Shown here: positions 8,473 through 15,867 of the stretch, piece after piece
Position numbering within the stretch: position 1 is the first letter of the stretch
Layout: each line of letters begins with the position of its first letter
Assembly: GCA_030038535.1 (NCBI GenBank)
Contig: JASHSV010000025.1
Coordinates: 1 to 37,769 of the forward strand
DNA length: 37,769 bases
Source of the DNA: Candidatus Acidiferrales bacterium
GTDB taxonomy: Bacteria; Acidobacteriota; Terriglobia; Acidiferrales; UBA7541
Direction: 5' to 3'
Program-made: the position numbers and the translations under genes
The notes under the pieces: model-generated
Databases searched by the model: none
Told to the model about the DNA's origin: nothing
Seen by the model: only the letters and a program-made list of their open reading frames with translations

Positions 8473-8964
8473 TTATCTAACGGCGGTTTCCTGATAGTGC
8501 AGGCATTTCCATTGCCCGTCGCGCCTCACCCAGATCTCGCTGATCAGAACTTTTTCGAATTGAATGGCCGACTTGGGCGGGAACCGGAAGAATGCCTCAT
8601 AGCGGACGAGGGCGGCATCCGGCCCGAGCTGAATGACCTTTAGAAACGACAAGGTATAGTCCGTGTACATACTGTGCTCGACTTCCCGCAGCATGTGCCA
8701 CTTGTTGCGCTCGCCCTCCCGATCCGCCTCGACTGCCACGTAATCGTCGGTGAGCAAATCGCCGTACGCTTTCTTGTCTTTTCTCTTGAAGGCTGCCCAC
8801 TCTTCATGGACCTTGCTGTCAAGCAAGTTCGTGAGCTCAGCCGGGGCGGTCAGCTTTTCGGGCTGGGCCGCCGTGCCTGCGGCCGCCGGTGGCGTCGCTT
8901 GATTGCCTTCGAGAGGCACCGACAGCAGCAAACCGATTCCCGCGAGGAGAAGCGATCTTTGCAT
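8473..8964 (-). CDS. Exported DUF4440/NTF2-like protein
   Basis: The 163-residue protein has a cleavable signal peptide (MQRSLLLAGIGLLLSVPLEG) and a Pro/Ala linker. An NTF2-like domain of about 115 residues follows: LLDSKVHEEWAAFKRKDKKA, DDYVAVEADREG, RRDGQWKCLHYQETAV. This is the DUF4440/SnoaL-like pattern. Family members range from small-molecule enzymes to non-catalytic binding proteins; no active site can be assigned. AAGGAG lies six bases before the ATG. It is on the same strand as, and 82 bases downstream of, the OFA transporter gene, so it could be read through from the oxalate operon, but hairpins at 9030-9055 may separate them. Confidence 0.75.
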   Translation of the reverse strand: MQRSLLLAGIGLLLSVPLEGNQATPPAAAGTAAQPEKLTAPAELTNLLDSKVHEEWAAFKRKDKKAYGDLLTDDYVAVEADREGERNKWHMLREVEHSMYTDYTLSFLKVIQLGPDAALVRYEAFFRFPPKSAIQFEKVLISEIWVRRDGQWKCLHYQETAVR

Positions 8965-9029
8965 GATTACTCCTTCCGAGCAGCGCCTGATTGTAGGTTG
9001 TGCGGCTGAAGAATACGAATCACGCAGGC

Positions 9030-9055
9030 GCCGCGAGCGGCGATTCCTAATCGCC
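9030..9055 (-). terminator. Tandem hairpins at the end of the oxalate operon
   Basis: Two adjacent inverted repeats lie at the 3' end of the transporter gene: GGCGATT-N3-AATCGCC (9039-9055, spanning the stop codon) and GCCGC-N2-GCGGC (9030-9041). There is no T-tract, so factor-independent termination is doubtful; they might instead stabilise the 3' end. Confidence 0.3.
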
Positions 9056-10600
9056 GTGCGCTGGAGCCGCCGTCGGGTGCGGCGGGGCGGGCGTCGCCTG
9101 AGGCAGCGCGGGCACCTTCAGCGGCCGCAAAACGAAGAAGGCCAGCAGTGCGGCAATCACGTTAAAGACGATGGCCACGTCGAAGACGCCTGCCCATCCC
9201 GTGTTAGGCAACGTGAACTTGGCGGAAAATGGAGTCCATAAGTCACGAAACACGGACAGAAGGATGGCATAGGTCCCAAGGCAGGCGGACACCGCCAGCA
9301 AGATCCGCTTCAACGTCGTGCCCAGTTCGAAATGCAGTACCTCGGGTCCCAAATAGAGTGCAAACATGGCGATGAGCCCGCCCACCACAAAAAGAATGTC
9401 GGCGCGGAAATCGAAGGCCTTGCCCGCGGCAAGCGCGGATCCGATAGGCACAAAAATGGCTGCCGCGCCCTTGGCCGTGTACAGGTAGCCGTAGTTCGCT
9501 GTGGCGTGCTTGCGCCCGAAAAAGTCGCCGCAGAGCGCCGGGAACAACGAGAAGATTTCGCCCCACCCGAAGAAGGTAAATCCGCTGAACAATACGAAAA
9601 GCTTGGGACGCGCGGCAAACTGAATCAGCACGTAAATGGCGATCGCTTGCAGTCCGAACGCCAGGCCCATCGTGTTTTCCCGGCCGAAGTGGTCGGAGAT
9701 CCAGCCCCAAAATGGCCGGCAGATTCCATTCAATATCCGGTCCAGGAAGAGGGCAAATGTCAGCGCCGGCATACTCGTAAAGAGGAAGGACACCGGCACC
9801 TTGTCTACCTTGAAGTCTGTGGCCATCGGCCCGAGCTGCGCCGTAGCGATCAGCCCACCGGTGGCCACGAGGATCATCATCACGTACATCAGCCAGAACT
9901 GCGGCGTAGTGGCCATCTGGCCCGACGTGAAATCACCCAGGCTCTGCCGCTTCCTCACTATGGTTCCTGCGGGCGCCTGCCGCCACGTCCTTGGCAGCCA
10001 GCCCGCCGGCGGCGCCTTAAGGAAGCACGCCGCGATGATAACCGTGACTCCCTGGATGATTCCCCACCGCACGAACGCGGTTTGATATCCTGCCGAATCG
10101 ATCAGATCGGCGATCGGTTGAACGGTGAAGGCGGCTCCCGCGCCGAATCCCGCGGCGGTCAGGCCTGCGGCGAGCCCCCGGTGGTCCGGAAACCATTTCA
10201 GCGCGCTCCCCACGGCCGTGCCATAAACGATTCCCGCGCCGATGCCGGCGACCGCGTACCACAGATACAGCGAGGTGAGCGTTTCCGCCTTTCCGCTTCC
10301 CACCCAGCCCGCTCCGGCGAAGACTCCGCCTAGCATCACCAGCAGCCGCGGTCCGAACTTGTCCACCAGCCAGCCCTCGAACGGTACGAGCCACGTTTCC
10401 AGCAGCACAAACACCGTAAAGGTCACTTGAATGAGCGCCGCGTCTACCTTCAAGTGCTGCTGAATCGGCTTAACGAACAAGGTCCAGCCGTACTGAAAGT
10501 TGGCCACTGCCACCATGCTGAGAATGCTGAAAAGTAGAATTACCCAGCGGCTGGAAAAAAAGGAAGAGGACACATCCGCAGTGTCCTGAGAAGCGCCCAT
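9047..10600 (-). CDS. OFA-family MFS transporter, probable oxalate (oxalate/formate-type) antiporter
   Basis: The 517-residue inner-membrane protein has at least twelve hydrophobic segments and typical OFA features: NFQYGWTLFVKPIQ in helix 1, GWLVDKFGPR in loop 2-3, NGICRPFWGWISDHFGR around helix 8, and NYGYLYTAKG in helix 11. In OxlT of Oxalobacter the substrate carboxylates are held by Arg272 and Lys355. Here Arg295 and Lys377 lie in equivalent motifs with nearly the same spacing (82 versus 83), which supports oxalate or a similar dicarboxylate as substrate. It is about 100 residues longer than OxlT, with a Pro/Ala-rich tail. I prefer the ATG at 10600 (AGGGGAG seven bases upstream) to the adjacent GTG. 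It is the last gene of the gntR-oor unit, 144 bases after the beta subunit. Confidence 0.85.
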   Translation of the reverse strand: MGASQDTADVSSSFFSSRWVILLFSILSMVAVANFQYGWTLFVKPIQQHLKVDAALIQVTFTVFVLLETWLVPFEGWLVDKFGPRLLVMLGGVFAGAGWVGSGKAETLTSLYLWYAVAGIGAGIVYGTAVGSALKWFPDHRGLAAGLTAAGFGAGAAFTVQPIADLIDSAGYQTAFVRWGIIQGVTVIIAACFLKAPPAGWLPRTWRQAPAGTIVRKRQSLGDFTSGQMATTPQFWLMYVMMILVATGGLIATAQLGPMATDFKVDKVPVSFLFTSMPALTFALFLDRILNGICRPFWGWISDHFGRENTMGLAFGLQAIAIYVLIQFAARPKLFVLFSGFTFFGWGEIFSLFPALCGDFFGRKHATANYGYLYTAKGAAAIFVPIGSALAAGKAFDFRADILFVVGGLIAMFALYLGPEVLHFELGTTLKRILLAVSACLGTYAILLSVFRDLWTPFSAKFTLPNTGWAGVFDVAIVFNVIAALLAFFVLRPLKVPALPQATPAPPHPTAAPAHGD

Positions 10601-10744
10601 CACTCTACTCCCCTGGTCCCGAATCTGGCTAGAACCAAACCCGAATCCGGCGGTCGCATCCGTTCGTTGGGCCTCTAACGGGAGAAAAGAGACCCGTATT
10701 CCTTGAATCTCTCCTTGGATACTTCTCGGCCATCCCCAGCCATG

Positions 10745-11779
10745 CTATTCGGCCGGCGGCTTGTCGCCCTCCACGTCCTTCATCATGGGAATCACGCCCG
10801 GGATTAGCCACTTCTGCCACATCTCGTCAACCTTGCTTTGGAAATAATCGATGTCGTCCTTGGTGAAATGCGCGAAGCGTCCCTGCTTCATCAGATAGTC
10901 GCGCACCGGCTGCCGGACGTACCGCCCTTCCGCGATTTCCTTGGTCTTGCCCAGCAGGCGCAGGGTGTGGTTCTCCACTTCGTAAAGCGGCCAGATGCCC
11001 GTGGTCACCGCCAGTTCGCCCAGCTCGTGGGAGATGTAGGGATCGTAATCCCAACCCTTGGGGCAGGGATCGAGCGAGTGGACGAACGTCGGCCCGCCGA
11101 TCTCCAGCGCCTTCCGGATGCAGTTCATCCCCAGCAGACCGTACGACATGCAGACCGTGGCCACATACTTGCACTCGGGATGCCCTGCCGCCAGCATCCC
11201 CGCGGTATTTTTCTTCCAGCGGTGGTGCATGATCCGCTTCATTTTTCCCGGCGGGCTGAACGTGGTGTGCGCGCCGTATGGTGTCGAGCCCGAAAGCTGG
11301 ATGTCCGTGTTGGCGTACGACTCGTTGTCGTAGAGCAGAATCAGGAAGTTGTAGTCCGGATGCGTGAGCGACGCGGAAATGGCGCCCAGGCCCATATCCG
11401 CGCCCCCGCCGTCGCCGCAGAAGGCGATCACGTTGATGGGCTCCTTCTTCATCTTGCCCTTGCGCATCTGCGCCTTTAGCGCCGCCGCTGCGCCCAGGCC
11501 CGCTGAGCCGCTCGAGCCCAGTTGTGTGTGCATCCACGGCACCACCCACGACGTGCTGTAATACGTCGTGTTGGCCACGTACATGCACCCCGTGCTTCCC
11601 AGCACTATCGTGCGCGGTCCCGCTGCCTTCACCATCATTTTCATCACCAGGGCCGATTCGCACCCCTGGCAGGTGCGATGCCCGGAGGTGAAGTACTCCT
11701 CCAGGGGAATCTTCTTTACGCCCTTGAACGGGTCCAGCTTCTGCGTCGCGTCGATTTCTACGAACGGTGAAATGGCCAT
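10745..11779 (-). CDS. Oxalate (2-oxoacid) oxidoreductase, beta subunit: TPP- and [4Fe-4S]-binding
   Basis: The 344-residue subunit binds thiamine pyrophosphate and the proximal [4Fe-4S] cluster of a 2-oxoacid:ferredoxin oxidoreductase. Visible features are the CQGC pair (Cys37, Cys40), Cys65 in STGCMYVAN and Cys239 in DPCPKGW, the four expected cluster ligands. The pyrophosphate/Mg motif begins at GDGG (residues 122-125) and continues to YDNESYANTD. Together with the alpha subunit it forms the active site, where the TPP ylid attacks the 2-oxo carbon; electrons pass through this cluster to the ferredoxin domain of the gamma-delta subunit. AGGAGG precedes the ATG. It lies 51 bases after the alpha gene. 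Taken alone it could belong to any PFOR-type enzyme; the alpha subunit decides for oxalate. Confidence 0.9.
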   Translation of the reverse strand: MAISPFVEIDATQKLDPFKGVKKIPLEEYFTSGHRTCQGCESALVMKMMVKAAGPRTIVLGSTGCMYVANTTYYSTSWVVPWMHTQLGSSGSAGLGAAAALKAQMRKGKMKKEPINVIAFCGDGGGADMGLGAISASLTHPDYNFLILLYDNESYANTDIQLSGSTPYGAHTTFSPPGKMKRIMHHRWKKNTAGMLAAGHPECKYVATVCMSYGLLGMNCIRKALEIGGPTFVHSLDPCPKGWDYDPYISHELGELAVTTGIWPLYEVENHTLRLLGKTKEIAEGRYVRQPVRDYLMKQGRFAHFTKDDIDYFQSKVDEMWQKWLIPGVIPMMKDVEGDKPPAE

Positions 11780-11830
11780 TCCTGTCCTCCTGAAATTCGA
11801 ACTCGCAAGCTCGCTCGATGCAGCTCCCGA

Positions 11831-13063
11831 TTACTCCCGCAGCCCGATCCACTGGGTCGCTGGCTTCTTTTTCCCTTCGGCGGCCTCGTACAGCTCGTGG
11901 GCGATCTTTTCCACGTCTGGAACCGTCACTTCGCGTCCACCCAGCCCGCCGATGAAGTTCAGCACCGGGGGATGTTTGCTTATCGTGTCCGTGTAGAGCG
12001 CGGCCCTCGTCTCGGTTGCCACCACGCCGGACATATAGGGCGAGCCGAACGAGAAGTCGCGGTCGAGCACACCGACTGCCTTGAAGCGGGAGAGGCATTT
12101 TGCCAGCTCTTCCGCCGGGAACGGCCGGAACCAGCGCAGCCGCACCATCCCGACTTTCTTTCCTTCACTGCGCAGCTTGCGGATGGCCACGCGCGTCGGC
12201 ATCGAAAGCGTTCCCATGCCCATAATCACCACGTCCGCGTCCGCGGTCTCATACTCTTCGAAGAACGGGTTGCCGTACTTGCGGCCGAAGATGCGCTCGA
12301 AATCCGCGTACGCTTCACGAATCACTCCGGGCACCCGCTCCATCGCCGCGTAATTCTGCCGGCGGATTTCCATCACCCAGTCCTCGTTGGCCTGTGGCGC
12401 CACCGTAATGGGGTTGTCCGGATGCAGCAGCAGGTCCGCGCGGTTGTAGCGTGGCAGGAATTTGTTCACTTGGTCTTGCGTCGGAATCTTCACCATGGCC
12501 TGCGAGTGCGTCAGGAAGGCGCCGTCGCAACTGATCCCGCACGGCAGGAAGATGCGCCGGTCTTCGGCCACTCGGTAGGCGATCAGCGCGGTATCCAGAG
12601 CTTCCTGCGCCGTGTCCACCCATACCAGCATCCAGCCCAGATCCCGCACCGTCAGCGCGTCATTATGCTCCACGCCAAATGCTCCCGGATCGTCCAGGGC
12701 GCGGTTGCCCACCATGGCGATCATGGGGATGCGCAGAGCCGGCGTTACCGTCAGCGCCTCCATCGCGTACATCCAGCCCACCCCGCTCGACCCCGTGAAC
12801 ACGCGCGCTCCGCACGCCGAGGCGTGTTTCACGATCTCGAACTGCGAGTGTTCGCCTTCCGCCACAATGTATTCGCAGTCGAACTCCCCGTTGGCCACCA
12901 ACTTGGCCACGTACTGCATCACCGTGTCGTATGGGCGTATCGGATAGGCCGTGATTACATCCACGTCCGCCAGCTTGCACGCCACCGCGATCGCTTCGCT
13001 TCCCGTGATTAGTGCAGTCTCTTCCGTGCCCCGCTCCGGAAGCGTTGCCGTCATCTGTGCCAT
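11831..13063 (-). CDS. Oxalate oxidoreductase, alpha subunit
   Basis: This 410-residue subunit carries the substrate side of the active site. Pyruvate:ferredoxin oxidoreductases have YPITP; here it is YPIRP (Arg43), the change known from the Moorella thermoacetica oxalate oxidoreductase. As I recall that enzyme, oxalate is handled by Arg31, Arg109, Asp112 and Phe117. Arg43, Arg121, Asp124 and Phe129 here keep exactly the same spacing (constant offset 12) in NRALDDPGAF. Glu71 in AEGEHS is the likely TPP-activating Glu. The reaction would be oxalate to two CO2 with two electrons to ferredoxin, without CoA. The C-terminal half (about 255-385) is the transketolase-C-like domain. AAGGAG precedes the ATG. 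A different small dicarboxylate or oxoacid substrate is the main alternative. Confidence 0.87.
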   Translation of the reverse strand: MAQMTATLPERGTEETALITGSEAIAVACKLADVDVITAYPIRPYDTVMQYVAKLVANGEFDCEYIVAEGEHSQFEIVKHASACGARVFTGSSGVGWMYAMEALTVTPALRIPMIAMVGNRALDDPGAFGVEHNDALTVRDLGWMLVWVDTAQEALDTALIAYRVAEDRRIFLPCGISCDGAFLTHSQAMVKIPTQDQVNKFLPRYNRADLLLHPDNPITVAPQANEDWVMEIRRQNYAAMERVPGVIREAYADFERIFGRKYGNPFFEEYETADADVVIMGMGTLSMPTRVAIRKLRSEGKKVGMVRLRWFRPFPAEELAKCLSRFKAVGVLDRDFSFGSPYMSGVVATETRAALYTDTISKHPPVLNFIGGLGGREVTVPDVEKIAHELYEAAEGKKKPATQWIGLRE

Positions 13064-13174
13064 GGTCCGTTGCTCCTTCGCCGCTGTGCGGCCCGGTATT
13101 GTCCGGGCCGGAAATTTGCTTCCTCTCAGGCGGCCGGCCCCGGCCGGTCGCCCCGAATTCCTCTCACCGCCGCG

Positions 13175-14347
13175 CTAGCTACTCTTCGCAATTTCCAGCA
13201 TTTCGGGCGTCTGTTCCTCGTATTGGCCTTTGTACCGGAAACCGTGGGAACGGTCCGCCTTGTTCGCGATCGTGCCCTTGAGCCAGGTGTTGTACGTGTC
13301 CTTGTTCTTGCGCCACGCTTCCCACTGGCTCGAGTTGTCCTTGAAGGCCACCTCGTTCACCATCGTCACGCAGTCCTTTACCGGGCACACCGCCTCGCAC
13401 ACGCCGCACCCGCAGCAGGCCTCCATGTTCGCGTCGTACAGGCCTTCCGGCGTCACGTCGAAGCAAGAGTCGGGGCATTGCAGCCAGCACAGCGTGCACT
13501 TGATGCAGGTATCGAAGTCAATTACTGGCCGCATCGTCCGCGTGGACCACTTTTTGAACGTGGGATTCCGCGCCGGCTGGAAGCCGCCCGTTGCATGGGT
13601 CGCCGGGTCGTCCATCTTGTGTCCCGGCGCGATGCAGGGAATCGACACACCGTCCCGCATCTCATGCCATTTCAGCAACTCGAACTGGAAAGGCTTTTCC
13701 GGATTCCCCTGGCTCGGGCTCACGTTCTGCGCCGTGATGCGGTTGTAGCTGTTCGTGGCCGACTGTACCTTCACCGCGTCGTTCCATTCGTGCAGGATGA
13801 ATTGTTTCACCGAGTCGAGCTTGAGCATGTCGGGCAGCAATTTGGCTATGGCCCCCAGGATGCGCACGTCTGTGTGGTCGTCCTTGTATACCCACAGGCC
13901 GGAGAAGCTTGGGATCCCCTTCAGCACCGCCAGCTTGTAGGGATCCTGTTTCTGGTGAATCATCGGCATCAGCTTCTCAGGCGGCTCTTTCGAGGTGACG
14001 ATCAGCGTTCCTCCGGCCTTGGTCAGCCGGTTGATCGGCTGCAACCCGTACCACGCCCACGATTCCACGCCCTTGCACAGCGTGTCGTCCACGCATACGG
14101 TGATGTCCACTTCCTTCGGCTCGTACTTGGCCATGCCCTCTTCCAGCGTCAGGTCGTCCGTCGCCACGATGGCAAAGTACTTGGCTGGAATCCCGTTGCG
14201 TTCCGGGCTGTCTCCATAACGCCCGAACGAGGTTCCCGGCTTTCCTTCCAGGCTCGCGGCCAGCACGATGCCTCGGCTGATATTTTTCGCCAGCGTCTTC
14301 TGGAAGATGCCCCGGTACACGATTTCCACCGCGAACAAACGGCCCAT
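13175..14347 (-). CDS. Oxalate oxidoreductase, fused gamma-delta subunit with 2[4Fe-4S] ferredoxin domain
   Basis: The 390-residue protein begins with a gamma domain of the 2-oxoacid oxidoreductase family (AVEIVYRGIFQKTLAKNIS through about residue 185). A linker follows, then a delta-type ferredoxin domain with two CxxCxxCxxxCP motifs (Cys281/284/287/291 and Cys311/314/317/321). These clusters carry electrons from the TPP site to an external ferredoxin. A gamma-delta fusion is also seen in the known three-subunit oxalate oxidoreductase. Between the domains (about 195-265) is a segment with GHKMDDPATHATGGFQPARNP that I cannot assign, and a tail of about 65 residues follows the last cluster. 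The start has AAGGAAGGGG upstream and lies 22 bases after the gntR stop, so the two are co-transcribed. The alpha gene follows after 111 bases. Confidence 0.87.
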   Translation of the reverse strand: MGRLFAVEIVYRGIFQKTLAKNISRGIVLAASLEGKPGTSFGRYGDSPERNGIPAKYFAIVATDDLTLEEGMAKYEPKEVDITVCVDDTLCKGVESWAWYGLQPINRLTKAGGTLIVTSKEPPEKLMPMIHQKQDPYKLAVLKGIPSFSGLWVYKDDHTDVRILGAIAKLLPDMLKLDSVKQFILHEWNDAVKVQSATNSYNRITAQNVSPSQGNPEKPFQFELLKWHEMRDGVSIPCIAPGHKMDDPATHATGGFQPARNPTFKKWSTRTMRPVIDFDTCIKCTLCWLQCPDSCFDVTPEGLYDANMEACCGCGVCEAVCPVKDCVTMVNEVAFKDNSSQWEAWRKNKDTYNTWLKGTIANKADRSHGFRYKGQYEEQTPEMLEIAKSS

Positions 14348-14369
14348 GTTGGTCCCCTTCCTTTTCTAT

Positions 14370-15080
14370 CTATATCGTCTTGAAAAGAATTTCCTCAATC
14401 TCGAACAGGTGTTGTCGCATTGCCTCTTCCGCGCCCTCTGGTTCCCGGCGCTTGATGGCATTGAAAATCCGCCGGTGACCCGCCAGCGACTTTTCCGGCC
14501 TCCCTGCCACCTGCAAGGAGCGCTCGCGGCTCTCCCTCAGGATGTCCATCATCATGTCCACAACTTTCAGGATCACGCTGTTCTTGGAAGCCTGGGCAAT
14601 CGTGTAGTGAAACTCCGAGTCCTCTTCGACGGCCAGTTCTTGCCGCGCCACTTTCTCCCGTTGCCGTTCCAGAATATCTTCGAACCTCGCAATGTCTTCA
14701 CGCCCGGCGTTGCGCGCCGCGCGCGCCGCCAGTGGAGGCTCGATCATCGCGCGCACTTCTAGCAGTTCCCTCACCAATTCCCGCTTTTGGCCCAGCAGGC
14801 TGGCCAGCGGATTCAGCAACGAGTCGATCGAAGGCGTGCGGACCAGCGTGCCCTCGCCCGGTCGTGGCTCGACCAGGCCTTTCAGCTCTAGCGAGCGGAT
14901 GGCCTCGCGAACCGCGCTCCGGCTGACGTCAAATCGCTCGGCCAGCTCGCGTTCGGGCGGCAGCTTATCGCCCGGCCGTAACGCACCTTCCAGAATGCGC
15001 CGCTCGAGCTGTGCGGCCACCTCCTCATAAACTTTGGTGCGTTGGATTGTCTCCAGTTCGACTTTGACAGGGGCGGTCAC
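14370..15080 (-). CDS. GntR/FadR-subfamily transcriptional regulator (FCD domain), probable oxalate-operon repressor
   Basis: I choose the GTG at 15080 as start (236 residues). Upstream in-frame codons would run through the operator and promoter, and the product would not look protein-like there. The N-terminal GntR winged helix (about residues 9-75) contains VYEEVAAQLERRILEGALRPG, PPERELAERFDVSRSAVREA and LVEPRPGEGTLV. The C-terminal FCD domain (about 85-225) has the His-bearing helices EFHYTIAQAS, GHRRIF and MRQHLFEIE, which in this family bind a metal that coordinates carboxylate ligands, fitting oxalate or a product as effector. Its own start is preceded by a 25-bp palindrome, so it is probably autoregulated. 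It heads the operon gntR-oor(gamma-delta, alpha, beta)-transporter. Ribosome-binding site is weak (ACGGAA). Confidence 0.88.
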   Translation of the reverse strand: MTAPVKVELETIQRTKVYEEVAAQLERRILEGALRPGDKLPPERELAERFDVSRSAVREAIRSLELKGLVEPRPGEGTLVRTPSIDSLLNPLASLLGQKRELVRELLEVRAMIEPPLAARAARNAGREDIARFEDILERQREKVARQELAVEEDSEFHYTIAQASKNSVILKVVDMMMDILRESRERSLQVAGRPEKSLAGHRRIFNAIKRREPEGAEEAMRQHLFEIEEILFKTI

Positions 15081-15093
15081 GGGGTTCCGTTGC

Positions 15094-15118
15094 GGTCTGA
15101 TGGTCTGACCATCAGACC
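15094..15118. promoter_or_regulatory. 25-bp palindromic GntR/FadR-type operator
   Basis: A perfect palindrome with 12-base arms (GGTCTGATGGTC and its complement) around a central T. The core TGGTCTGACCA fits the TGGT-N3-ACCA operator pattern of FadR-subfamily GntR proteins and is identical to the core at 3564-3584. It lies between the predicted start of transcription (about 15120) and the GTG of gntR, a classical repressor position. Confidence 0.8.
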
Positions 15119-15126
15119 CGGGCCTA

Positions 15127-15157
15127 ATCCTAGCCCCGGTTCCCCGGGAGGTGTCAA
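15127..15157 (-). promoter_or_regulatory. Putative promoter of the gntR-oxalate oxidoreductase operon
   Basis: On the minus strand TTGACA (15157-15152) is a perfect -35 box. TAGGAT (15132-15127, 4/6) is a plausible -10 with a long 19-base spacer. Transcription would start near 15120, at the edge of the palindrome. The end of the -35 box lies 46 bases from the operator centre, against 44 bases at the porin promoter. Confidence 0.5.
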
Positions 15158-15176
15158 GTACCAATCGCACTGGTAC
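15158..15176. repeat. Inverted repeat GTACCA-N7-TGGTAC abutting the -35 box
   Basis: Six-base arms separated by seven bases end directly at the TTGACA box of the operon promoter. An N7-spaced inverted repeat of different sequence lies in the same place at the porin promoter (3500-3522). It could be an activator site; it also contains the TGGT/ACCA elements in the opposite order. Short arms make chance possible. Confidence 0.3.
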
Positions 15177-15288
15177 CCCGCCGTCCCTAGGCGGCCTTTT
15201 CCGTGCCAATTTCGCCTCTCTTCTGGGCGTTGGAATCGCGCCAGGCTTTGCACCCACACCCGGCTGGGAGCACAGTAGTCTGGCATCC

Positions 15289-15867
15289 ATGCGCCCCACT
15301 CGCCATTATTTTCTCTCCACCGGGCGGCTCGGATTCGGCCATTGGTCGCTCGATGACCTTCCGCTCGCCCTGGCTCTCTGGAGCGATCCGCGGGTCACTC
15401 GCTTTATTTCCGGTCCGCTCCCTCCGCAGAAAGTCGAAGAGCGCCTGCGCAGCGAAATCGCCATGCAAAATTCCCTGGGAGTTCAATACTGGCCCATCTT
15501 TCTCCGAGCAAGCGGCGAGCATGTGGGATGCGCGGGCCTCCGGCCCTACCACCAGACCAGTGGAGTGTATGAACTAGGCTTTCATCTACTACCAGCCTCG
15601 TGGAACAAAGGCCTGGCCACGGAAGCGGCCCGGGCCGTGATTGCCTACGCGTTCACCACGGTCGGAGCTTGCAGCCTCTTTGCCGGCCATCATCCCGACA
15701 ACGCCCCCTCTCGTCGCGTTCTCGAAAAACTCGGCTTCCGCTATACCCACGACGAGCTTTACGCTCCCACCGGGCAGATGCATCCTTCCTACCTTCTCAG
15801 CCCGCCGTCTCGTGTGGTGTCGGAGTGCTCCGAACCAAAACAGGACGCGGAAAAGGAGAAATCATGA
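15289..15867 (+). CDS. GNAT-family acetyltransferase (RimJ/RimL-like)
   Basis: The 192-residue protein follows the RimJ/RimL-type GNAT pattern: an N-terminal strand with LGFGHWSLDDLPLALALWSD, a central YELGFHLLPASWNKGLATEA segment (acetyl-CoA binding, with the N/G-x-G-x-A turn) and the late motif HPDNAPSRRVLEKLGF. Such enzymes acetylate the N-terminus of ribosomal proteins or small amines; the acceptor cannot be told. I take the ATG at 15289; an earlier start would run through the divergent operon promoter. The stop overlaps the start of the next gene by 4 bases (ATGA), so the two are coupled. The gene is divergent from the oxalate operon, and I see no operator closer to it than 15094-15118. 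Confidence 0.82.
   Translation: MRPTRHYFLSTGRLGFGHWSLDDLPLALALWSDPRVTRFISGPLPPQKVEERLRSEIAMQNSLGVQYWPIFLRASGEHVGCAGLRPYHQTSGVYELGFHLLPASWNKGLATEAARAVIAYAFTTVGACSLFAGHHPDNAPSRRVLEKLGFRYTHDELYAPTGQMHPSYLLSPPSRVVSECSEPKQDAEKEKS

Noticed and set aside
10678-10697. Inverted repeat ACGGG-N10-CCCGT between the beta subunit and transporter genes
   Set aside because: Arms of five bases with a ten-base loop and no T-tract are too weak to call a terminator or attenuator.
10827-12098. A long minus-strand frame overlapping the beta and alpha oxidoreductase genes out of phase
   Set aside because: It is a frame shadow crossing two real genes that have intact motifs and ribosome-binding sites.
10745-14347. 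Assignment of the oxidoreductase as pyruvate:ferredoxin oxidoreductase
   Set aside because: Overall similarity fits, but the Thr of the YPITP motif is Arg here, the switch loop has the oxalate-enzyme residues and the gene sits with an oxalate-type transporter.
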